Below the pieces are notes generated by a model. The model did no database searches. It was given only the letters and a program-made list of their open reading frames with translations, and had not been told where the DNA came from. 50,000 bases of DNA, taken from contig CAIIXF020000019.1 in NCBI GenBank assembly GCA_903813345.2, forward strand, positions 1-50,000, given 5' to 3'. A program made the position numbers and the translations under genes. Of the stretch, positions 42,455-50,000 are shown in pieces. Source of the stretch: Owenia fusiformis (lineage: Eukaryota; Annelida; Polychaeta; Sabellida; Oweniidae). The number at the start of each line of letters is the position of its first letter. Within the stretch, counting starts at the first letter, position 1.

Positions 42455-43427
42455 TTATGTTTTTTTCATTTGGCGAAAAGAAATGCGTTTACTCACTTTC
42501 TTATTATTAGGTAAGTCAGTCGTTACATATATAGGAAAGTTGTCAGATATATCAGTTAAAATTATACCGGATTGACTGGCCTTAAGAGCGTTGGTAAAAA
42601 TATTATCTATCAAGGAAGCAGTTTGTGTAGTAACTCGTGTTGGTTTGAAAAAGGTTGGATATAAGTTAAAAGAGTATAATATATTCACAAAGTTAGCAGT
42701 TTCTTCATGATCAGTGTTAAGTACTTTTATATTAAAGTCTCCCATCAAAAATATTTCTTTATTTTCCTTGGTCATTATATTCAGAAATTGTGTAAGATCT
42801 TTGTTAAATTGGCTAATATCAACATCAGAGGGTTTATAGATAACTGAAACTAATATGTTTTTGTCATTTGACTGCTCAATTTCAACTGTAAGTACTTGGG
42901 TATCATAGTCATTTTCAATTAATAAATCTGGTCTCAGCTTGTACTTAATGATATCGCGAATAAATATACCTACCCCTCCACCGATTCGATCCTGTCTGGA
43001 AACAAATTCAGAATAAAAGCCATTCATTAAAAAATTGTGTTCATCATTTTCTTTGAGCCATGTTTCTGTAATTCCAAGGATGTCAATTTGATTATTCAGT
43101 ATCTCATTTAATTTAACAACTTTTGAAAAAATTATGAGATAGGCTTCTTGCATTAATGCAACCAAAATTCATTGACACATTATGTTGTGATTGAAGTTTC
43201 GAATTTAATGATTCTGGGTATAAGTATTTGCATGATTGCACAATAGATTGATTCACAATTTCTTGCTCAGTCAATTCATTGTATTCCCTATTCAATTGTG
43301 TTGTTCTTGGATCAAAAAGCAAATGTTCATAGTTATTTACTTCTATAGTATCATCTAAATAATTAGCAAAAGGAAGTTCCATCCATAAATTCATGCCATT
43401 GTTATCGGCGGTTATAATATTGTTCAA
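42455..43427 (-). pseudogene. LINE endonuclease domain, one frameshift
   Basis: Frames 43113-43427 and 42455-43165 overlap and together give an APE-type endonuclease: INARSLS, ILGITETWL (Glu for metal binding), GGGVGIFI, FLMGDFN (Asp-Phe-Asn catalytic strand), LIDNIFT and SDNFPI in the position of the usual SDH. The His of the last motif is replaced by Asn, and a frameshift near 43130 separates the first strand from the rest. The enzyme would nick target DNA for insertion. This copy is inactive. Confidence 0.82.
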
Positions 43428-43901
43428 TTAGGTAAAAATGTGTAGGTTCATCATAAATGTTCATATTTGTGATAATGAAACATGTCAGTTCATTTAATAA
43501 GATGCCAGTCATTAACTGGACATTGACTGGGAAAAAAGTTAAAGGAGCAAGCACTGTCATAACATGATTGCAAACATATATTGTAACGTTGGTTTACTGG
43601 TCGATGTCAGGATAAATACAACAAGACAATGAATTTAATTGCATGATTATCATACTGAATTCACCAAAGCGGCCAGCCAACTACTATACTGTAAAACTAG
43701 ATATAAAAACGCTTCAATGCTCCCCACACAAATTTCGCAACTCTCCTGAAGTTGCCAGTCAATCAAACGGCAATGCCAGGTAGCTTCCAAAAAGGTGGTT
43801 GGCAGTTCTAAATTAAACTAAAACTCAGCTTCAAAGTTCATGAAAGTTGAAGTTCTACACAAATACATCCTGAAAATAAAAACATAGTATACGAAAATTA
43901 G

Positions 43902-44132
43902 TTAAATGTCCCGCACACGGTCTTTCCTTGTAGACTGGTATTTGTTGCACCGGCTGCAGGTCAACAGAATGTCCTTGTGCGTCTTCTTGTGTACGAACAT
44001 TTCTCTCTTCGATGCAAATGTCTTGTTGCACACAAAGCAACTAACGTGATGCTTTGTTTCTTCCAGTGTCTTAACACGCTTTATTTGTTCCAAGAGCCCC
44101 AAGTCTTCTACTGAAATGGCTCTCTTAGACAT
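43902..44132 (-). CDS. C2H2 zinc-finger exon
   Basis: 76-codon frame from an ATG at 44132. Residues 1-30 are a Leu/Lys/Glu leader (SVEDLGLLEQIKRVKTLEE). A canonical finger follows: C32-x2-C35-x12-H48-x3-H52 with Phe39 in place and a KKTHKD linker, then a second Cys pair C59-x2-C62 without its histidines before the stop, so the frame probably leaves the exon by splicing near its end; the donor was not resolved. Zinc fingers of this kind bind DNA or RNA. It sits antisense inside the lectin intron, 230 bp before lectin exon 3 and about 470 bp upstream of the LINE on the same strand. It may belong with the broken finger exon at 15708-15921. Confidence 0.6.
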   Translation of the reverse strand: MSKRAISVEDLGLLEQIKRVKTLEETKHHVSCFVCNKTFASKREMFVHKKTHKDILLTCSRCNKYQSTRKDRVRDI

Positions 44133-44359
44133 TCTGTTTGAATAGATTCACTTTTTTTAGAATGTGTTTTTTTACCCCCATGTTGGCTATCTCAAGCCAG
44201 GGTTGTTGAAAGTTGTTCCTTTATCACTGTTGGAGCTTTTGTGAAAAAAATAATATTTATCAGGAATATTGGCTTGGGGGCCTCCCTGTAGATATTTTAT
44301 ATGTAAATGCCATGCAGTTGATTCTTTAGTTTCTATACTCTTACTAGTATTTATTTTAG

Positions 44360-44478
44360 AGTTTTTTGAAGACGGAATTAGGATGGAGAAAAACATATTA
44401 CTGGGCTGGTGCAACAGATGCGGGAGATGTAGATAACTGGCGATGGCTTGATGGAAGCCCATGGGACCCTGAAATTGG
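44360..44478 (+). CDS. C-type lectin domain, middle exon
   Basis: Exon bounded by TTTATTTTAG and ATTGG|GTAAGTAA, phase 0 in and phase 2 out. It encodes about 39 residues continuing the fold started at 20009: ELGWRKTYYWAGATD, equivalent to the YWIGL motif, then NWRWLDGSPWDPE, the W-x-W-x-DG-x-P core before the calcium-binding loop. The last part of the domain, with the final two cysteines and the WND-type motif, must lie in a further exon that I could not find before 50000. Intron phases 1-0-2 and the continuous fold support one gene with the exons at 19757 and 20009. Confidence 0.87.
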
Positions 44479-44673
44479 GTAAGTAATGTTTTGGAATTAA
44501 TATTCTATCGGCCATAACATGGACTTTAAAGAGAAGGGTATGCAACTTCAAGTTATCCGAACGTGAACATTGCCAGGAGGATATGAGACGAGCTTTGATA
44601 GTGTCTCATTCGATAACCAATTTTATAAGCACGCCTTATGTTCCATTAAAATCTCAGAATGTTCGCTGTTTTT

Positions 44674-45023
44674 AGCTCACATGGTGAGCTATTGCAATCA
44701 CTCACTTGTCCGTCTGTCTGTCTGTCCGTCTGTCAACAATTGGCCAGTTTTAAAACCTCTGTCAACAGGATTCCCGTTTGAAGTTATTTTTGTTCAACAT
44801 CAATATTCAAAATGGCCCCGAAATTCACTTTTGGACCATTTGCTTTAAAACCTGTGTCGATAGGATTCCCGTTTTAAGTTATATTTGTTCAACATCAATA
44901 CAGAAAATCCCTTATGACTCCTGGTTCAAAAGCTCGCCCATTTTCAAATGCTCGCCATTTTCCTCTCGCGAAATTCACTTTTGGCCCATTTCCTAGCTTT
45001 ACAAATAATTTCAGGTGTCCTGC
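44674..45023. mobile_element. Truncated copy of the AGCTCACATGGTGAGCT element
   Basis: It opens with the same 17-bp palindrome and GTCY ladder as 9425-9500 and continues with GATAGGATTCCCGTTTTAAG, GACTCCTGGTTCAAAAGCTC and TTTCCTAGCTTTACAAATAA. It stops after CAGGTGTCCTGCTA without the second end. It lies in the intron following the lectin exon. Confidence 0.75.
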
Positions 45024-46755
45024 TATGGAATTTTTTCTGCATCTTTATTCTATTTTCACACGTTTGTATTTGATTACAACCATTCGATATTCCACTCTAT
45101 TAAAACAATTCGAAACACGTAATAAAGGATTACCATCGATATGGAGAACTAAATTCAACATTTTTTTTCTCTGAAACTAGCAATCCAAAAAATATGAAAA
45201 AATTAGACAGCAACAATGCAATAGTCGTCTTTTCAACTGTACCAATTTTATGTGATAATTATTTACCAATTTTTTTATATAATTTTTTTTAGTAGACCCA
45301 TCCAACACGGTATTTTCTTTGTGCTTCCAATTCTTTGGGATTTTTTTAACAATTTTCCGAAGCTGATTCGAACAAACTGAGATACACATATGCTTCGTAA
45401 TCATCTCAATATCCTCGTTAATTAAATGCAGTTAGGTTCATTTTCGATAAGTATAAAAAAAATAAAATGAACAAAAAATACGCTCAAAAACTCCAAAAAC
45501 TCGAAATGCACCTGGTTTTCCATGAACAATTACTTTTGATCAACGTGTTGATAGATAGATGGAACTGGTGCTTTAGTTGATATTGGTGACTTATTTGAGT
45601 CCTACAAAATGTATGAGGATCAGCATTTAATTGACATTAATGTGCGTTTGAGCGCAGCGTCATAAGCTCATAAATGATTTCTTTAGGCGTCGTGTTAATG
45701 GAACAGGTGTTCAGTTGATGTTGAGTTTTTTTGCACGAATGTATGTTAGAACGGAGTGTAACTTCATTCTGAGCTTTGCCACACACGAGTCAGTTTACAT
45801 GTCTTTGATTGATCGCGTACCTTTTCCGCATTGATTTGAGGTTTTTAATGGCCGGGATCAATCAATTTCGATAAATGTTAATTCATATTCATTTATTAAG
45901 TCTTAACGATTTCGTTCAGCGCTCTTTCATGCTATTAAGTGAATCATGTAATAGGTCTACGTTGAGATCTTCAGTATCGTTACCTTCATTTTGTGACTTG
46001 TATTTTCCATGTTCATAATAACATGCTGTACTTTTTGCAATAAATGAAAGTAGCAAGCTCACTTCCTTATAATTTGATATCGTTGTTCTGTTGCATCGAG
46101 CAAAGCAAAGAACACATTTGATGGTGAAACACTTTTCATATTTTACACGAATTTTTTATATGAAATAAAGTACTCAACTCACAAAAAGTGACATTCACAG
46201 TAAACATACAGTACAAATAATGTTTGGTCTGATTTCAATAAAATGTTAACAGAAATTAAAATGAAATAAAAGCAGTACTGGATAATGAACGATCACTGTC
46301 ATGGTTTCGCTTTCATGCTAAATAAAATAATTTATTTTAAAGTCGTTCTAGACGTGCTAAAGAATTAAAAACAGGAGGGGACGTCTGTGGTTATAGTTCA
46401 CGCGGTAGTTAAGGTTAGTGATAAAGACAATTGCAGTAGATTCCAATTGTTGATAATTTGACTCATTTCAAGTGTACAGAACTGAAATAGGCAATCGTCT
46501 GATTAAAATTAAGACTATAAAGCATTTTATATCCGGAATTACACCAAAAGTGGGCTCAGATCCCGGGGTGAAAGAAATGATGGCCCAGGGATTATGGTCC
46601 TCTTTCTTAACGGCCCTTACTGGCCCTGATTGCGTATAAGATAATGAGGGAGAGTTGTATTGAGGTCAAATAAATCAATGGAGAGTAAGACCATGATTTG
46701 ATAGGACCTCCTACCCTTTTACACCTAGGCTCAGATTTATATTTATCGAAAACTA
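45024..46755. other. No gene seen
   Basis: AT-rich. A segment at about 45130-45190 (CATCGATATGGAGAACTAAA) is a third copy of the sequence at 22841 and 17671. No lectin exon with the expected phase was recognised. Confidence 0.35.
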
Positions 46756-46760
46756 TTGGG

Positions 46761-46950
46761 GCGATTTTGTTCATATTTGGTATATGAATACTACAAGCAT
46801 GGCACACTGTTTAATGACACTTTTGGTAGAAGGTGGCCATTTTGAAAAAGTTGTGGAGCGATTTTGTTCATATTTGGTATGTGAATACTATAAACATGTT
46901 ACACTGTCTAATGTCACTTTTGGTAGAAGGATGCCATTTTGAAAAATGGC
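46761..46950. repeat. Tandem duplication, 97-bp period
   Basis: GCGATTTTGTTCATATTTGG and the following 75 bases occur at 46761 and again at 46858, including ACACTGT and CACTTTTGGTAGAAGG. Confidence 0.85.
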
Positions 46951-47060
46951 TGCCAATTTTGCTATATACTTTGTTTGTAAAAATGCCAGCCAAGGCTGTT
47001 CGATGGGATTTGCTACGCATTGACGTTTACGCTTTACCATTTTGACAATATTATAACAGT

Positions 47061-47255
47061 ATCATAGAACTGCTCAATTGTACTAAAAGAACACTAGCAA
47101 ACAGAACAGAGAATAGACGAATTCACTTTCACGACGATAGGCGCCACATGGTGCCCTATTACAAGTATGTAATACATGGAACATACTTCACACCATGGGA
47201 CTCCGATTATCATGAGTATGTTTTAAATCACCAACAACAATTGATTGATGGTTGA
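47061..47255 (+). CDS. Possible terminal exon, unrecognised
   Basis: After an acceptor-like TATAACAG (ending 47059) there are 64 open codons to a TGA at 47253-47255. The peptide is rich in His, Asp, Arg and Tyr (RIHFHDDRRHMVPYYKY, HGTYFTPWDSDYHEY), more protein-like than the surrounding frames. It is not a C-type lectin end: no cysteines in the needed pattern. No family recognised; chance is possible. Confidence 0.25.
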   Translation: MIELLNCTKRTLANRTENRRIHFHDDRRHMVPYYKYVIHGTYFTPWDSDYHEYVLNHQQQLIDG

Positions 47256-47359
47256 GTAGGCCTACTTAGTACCCAGCTTACTGAAGCATGCAGGCTTTTT
47301 AAACAACCGCGCACCTGACTTCGAAAACAAACCCACTTTCAAAACACTTTTCACCTAAC

Positions 47360-47960
47360 CAATACTTGATTTTGCCTTTTTGAAAGAGAAAATACATTGT
47401 TATTTCTTTTACCAAGATATAAGTCTGACACTCTGGGGTAGTAAATAATATAGAAATGGCTCATTTCATAGGGCAACATAATGGAATTTTCGAAGGCTGA
47501 AATGAGGCCATGACAAGTATCAGTATGTATTCCATACATGTTTCCCCGGGAAAATCGTCCTCGGCCCTCGGTCAGTATGATATTTCCCATCCCTCCCATT
47601 AAATAGCCTCTATTTATTCCATAATAACATATTTCCCCGGGAAAATAACAGGGAATAAAATTGATATTCAAAAAATCCCCAAAAATTCAAAAAATCAGCC
47701 AAAATCCCGTATTGGATCCCGTATCAGCAAAAATCCCTGTATCAGATCCGGGGTCAGAACTATTCCTGGTAATTTCTAATTTCTGAAAATGTTATATGAT
47801 AAATTGTATCATTTTATGTCACAATCATCGGGTGATGACGTACAAAATGAAAATAAAATTTTCTTTGGCCAATATCATATTTTCCCTCGGAATAAAATTC
47901 ATATTCCATCCGTCCCATTAAATAACCTCTATGTATTGAAAACTAATGCAAACTCATTCG
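47360..47960. repeat. Cluster of CCCTCGG repeats, copies 2 and 3
   Basis: TTTCCCCGGGAAAA occurs at about 47540 and 47630, and the CATCCGTCCCATTAAATAAC-type block at about 47585 and 47905. Related to 18736-18800 and to the foldback at 37475. No gene. Confidence 0.6.
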
Positions 47961-49670
47961 CATTTGACAAGTTCGGACAATAACCACTGTGGCTATGGTC
48001 ACTATGGCCCTCCACTTATCCTCAAGTCAATGAAGTAAAATATAAGCCTCATAAACTTGTACTAAAATACCCCGATAAAAGGCGTCGAAGGGTGGTGTAC
48101 ATACACTGCCAGTACCATTAGTGCGCTAGATTTTGATTAGATTTTACACTCTTTATCGCATAAAACTTCACACAGTTCATCGAATCCATTAATTATTTAT
48201 GTCCAAACAAACATATAGGACAGGCATTTCAACTAACTCAGTGCCAACCCCAATGCGCCAATCCTTGTTATTGGCGACTTTAGTGAGATAGAAGTCACCC
48301 ACCCACCCACAAATGCGCCATCGAGAAAAAATACAAATAAATCATATCGGAGCAAGTGGGATCCGCGACATTTAGTCGGTTAGCAGGTGACGGATTATTT
48401 TCTATTTCAAATATGAAAAGAAACTTATATGAGTGAACTTAAATGCTGGAAACTTGTAAAAGTCACTTAATTTCATGGTTTATCAAAAATTGTTGGTCGG
48501 AGATGATTGAAACTCGAATGGCAAACTATTTTAAAGAATTTTAGCATTGCACCATTGGAGAATTGGTCCAATTTTTTAAAATGTTATGGCATAACTGTGT
48601 AAATCAAAGCTATTATAGTTACACGTCGCACGAAACTGGGGACAATTAGAGTAACATTATGGCGTCAAAATACCAAAACAATACAATGGGCAGTATAGGG
48701 CGCAATCAGCATTATAACGTCAAAAACGACAAGCGTTACATTTTGTCAAGTTTAGTCAACCTAAAAATAAGATGCTTTATTCTTATTCAATCTGGGTAAA
48801 ATTCACAGAGCAACAAGATCTCGAGGACAATATTTCTAAAATGTTTTTGATTTTTGAAAACCTGTCAGGAAATCCACTCGGGGCGTTAGTAAAAATTGAT
48901 ATGTATGGGATTTGTGGTAAAAAATCGATGCGTTACATTTTTTCAAGTCTCTAAAAGCAACTCTTATTCTCTTATTATTTGAAAAATAAAGAAATCGGTT
49001 ATTGTTTTGTAAATTTCGCCATGACAATATTGTGCAGTTAATTTTTTTTTGAAATCAGACCTAAATTAGAAGGTTAAATAAAGGTAAACTTATTGCTTGT
49101 CTCCTTCGCCTTCAAAACCTTACACAATTTTGAAAATCTTAAAAGCGTTCATATAAGGCGATTTGAACTGTAGCCGCTAGGCAATTGTGACGTCATAAAG
49201 GCACATGTTTCAATGAATAAAACGTGAAAGTTTAGTAAAATTCTGATCAGTATTTCAAAAGTTATCCCGATTTCAACGAACCGTGTAAGCGTGAAATGTT
49301 ACGCCTTACAGCGTATTTGACGATGTCGGAGTACATGTAACTTAAAAAATATGGTAAATCCCATCACACTTTTCAAGGAAAAATAATTTCAGTGAAATGC
49401 GAATAAAAAATACTTCAAAATGATATATAATGCACATAGTTAGCTTTTTAAATAAGGCAGATATTAACGCTTAAAGCTGAGATTAGCCCGTATTTCCAGA
49501 ATTGTCCCCAGGTCCGTGCACGTCATAAGTAGAAAACTTTCCACGAAATTCAAATATGCTATAAAAAAGAGATAAAGGTAAAGTCATTAGAGGAGAAAAG
49601 TCGCTATAAATTCTTACGCATTTGATGCAAATGAGGCGTTCAGGATTTATTTGAACAATTGGCAGTTAAA
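47961..49670. other. No gene seen
   Basis: AT-rich sequence with short open frames only (for example 48772-48954) and no splice context or domain. Confidence 0.35.
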
Positions 49671-49690
49671 AATTGAGGCAACAGCTTGAA

Positions 49691-49936
49691 ATGTTTTTAA
49701 CGTTACCCCAGCACCGATGCCGAGGAGTTTTGAACACCGATCGCGAAATTCCACACATCAATCTAGACGCATTAGGGACGCAAAGCTCGTCAAAACAATC
49801 GCTAGTGTCTGATACAGATTACAGCGTGGACGACGAATCGAACTATGAGAAAGGGCATAACATATTTCGAAGTAAGCGGTCTAAACAATCGGGGCAGGAT
49901 GGGACCAACCAACGACATTGCCAAAGTACTAGTTAG
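49691..49936 (+). CDS. Unrecognised hydrophilic reading frame, possible exon
   Basis: 81 codons from an ATG at 49691; the frame is open a little further upstream. An acceptor-like TTACCCCAG ends near 49711, so translation may instead enter there. The peptide is Ser/Asp/Gln/Lys-rich (SDTDYSVDDESNYEKG, RSKRSKQSGQDG), like a disordered tail, and the region has more CpG than its surroundings. No domain recognised. The stop codon TAG is the first three bases of a hAT-like terminus (TAGAGGTGTGAA), so the original protein may have been longer. Confidence 0.4.
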   Translation: MFLTLPQHRCRGVLNTDREIPHINLDALGTQSSSKQSLVSDTDYSVDDESNYEKGHNIFRSKRSKQSGQDGTNQRHCQSTS

Positions 49937-50000
49937 AGGTGTGAATATTTAATCGATCATCGATTAATTGATCGACACAAGTTTAATCGATTAAGATTCT
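49934..50000. mobile_element. Possible hAT-like end with ATCGAT palindromes, cut by window
   Basis: TAGAGGTGTGAATATTTAAT resembles the YAGRGGTG start of hAT elements and is followed by overlapping palindromic ATCGATTAAT motifs to the window end. The other end and target duplication are outside the window. Confidence 0.4.

Larger units (their letters stand above)
40170..43430 (-). mobile_element. LINE, nearly full-length ORF2, decayed
   Basis: Minus-strand element. From its 5' side: an endonuclease start (MNFGCINARSLS, about 43160), endonuclease body, linker (KPWLTEGIL-like near 42280; TRINEILNRRKK near 41770), reverse transcriptase (GVPQ...LGPILFIIYIND near 41110-41160; FADDTN near 41055-41070) and an A-rich 3' end on the minus strand near 40160-40200. 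Frame breaks at about 43130, between 42455 and 41800, and between 41583 and 41131 inactivate it. A 338-bp MITE interrupts the linker. The endonuclease plus FADD-type polymerase suggests a CR1/Jockey-like group. Confidence 0.82.
20158..44359 (+). other. 24.2-kb intron splitting the lectin domain
   Basis: The donor GTAAGAAC at 20158 and acceptor TTTATTTTAG ending at 44359 join two exons in the same phase, restoring a continuous lectin domain. The intron holds most of the transposons in the window and one minus-strand zinc-finger exon. No other plus-strand exon in the right phase was recognised. Confidence 0.7.

Noticed and set aside
45177-45404. 75-codon Lys-rich minus-strand frame
   Set aside because: Composition reflects T-rich plus strand; no homology recognised.
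47061-47255. Last exon of the lectin domain
   Set aside because: It lacks the paired cysteines and Trp motif required to close a C-type lectin domain.

Overview
The window looks like AT-rich nuclear DNA from an animal, most likely a marine lophotrochozoan and probably a mollusc. The evidence is GT-AG exons of a secreted C-type lectin, animal-type C2H2 zinc-finger exons, Gypsy-type LTR elements, non-LTR (LINE) elements, and dispersed repeats that start with a short palindrome followed by a GTCC/GTCT ladder, a style I associate with mollusc genomes. The species assignment is inference. Nothing bacterial is present.

Layout. 1-6181: a Gypsy-like LTR element cut by the window start, with a 2.5-kb LTR, a tRNA-Leu-type primer site, and a gag-protease reading frame but no reverse transcriptase or integrase. 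6235-10300: small TIR elements, tandem duplications and a decayed reading frame. 10300-17370: mostly unassigned AT-rich DNA with one possible minus-strand exon (11721-11901) and a broken C2H2 zinc-finger exon (15708-15921, minus). 17374-20157: possible promoter and 5' exons of a C-type lectin gene (signal peptide exon, then the first half of the lectin domain). 20158-44359: a 24-kb lectin intron filled with transposons, namely foldback elements, two LINEs, a deleted LTR element, a tRNA-derived repeat, a 926-bp palindrome with a 5-bp target duplication, and a MITE nested in a LINE. A minus-strand zinc-finger exon (43902-44132) also lies in it. 44360-44478: the next lectin exon. 44480-50000: repeats and two unassigned reading frames; the last lectin exon was not found.

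The only gene that can be assembled with confidence is the lectin: ATG at 19757, exon junction phases 1, 0 and 2, all with good splice sites. Most other coding sequence belongs to mobile elements, many of them broken.

I found no clear new defence or enzymatic system. The best leads are: a repeated hairpin module in the giant LTR whose stem changes are compensatory; a gag-protease-only LTR element; a palindromic CACCC-ended repeat family, two of whose copies share an unrecognised reading frame; and a CpG-bearing 12-bp repeat just upstream of a small coiled-coil reading frame.
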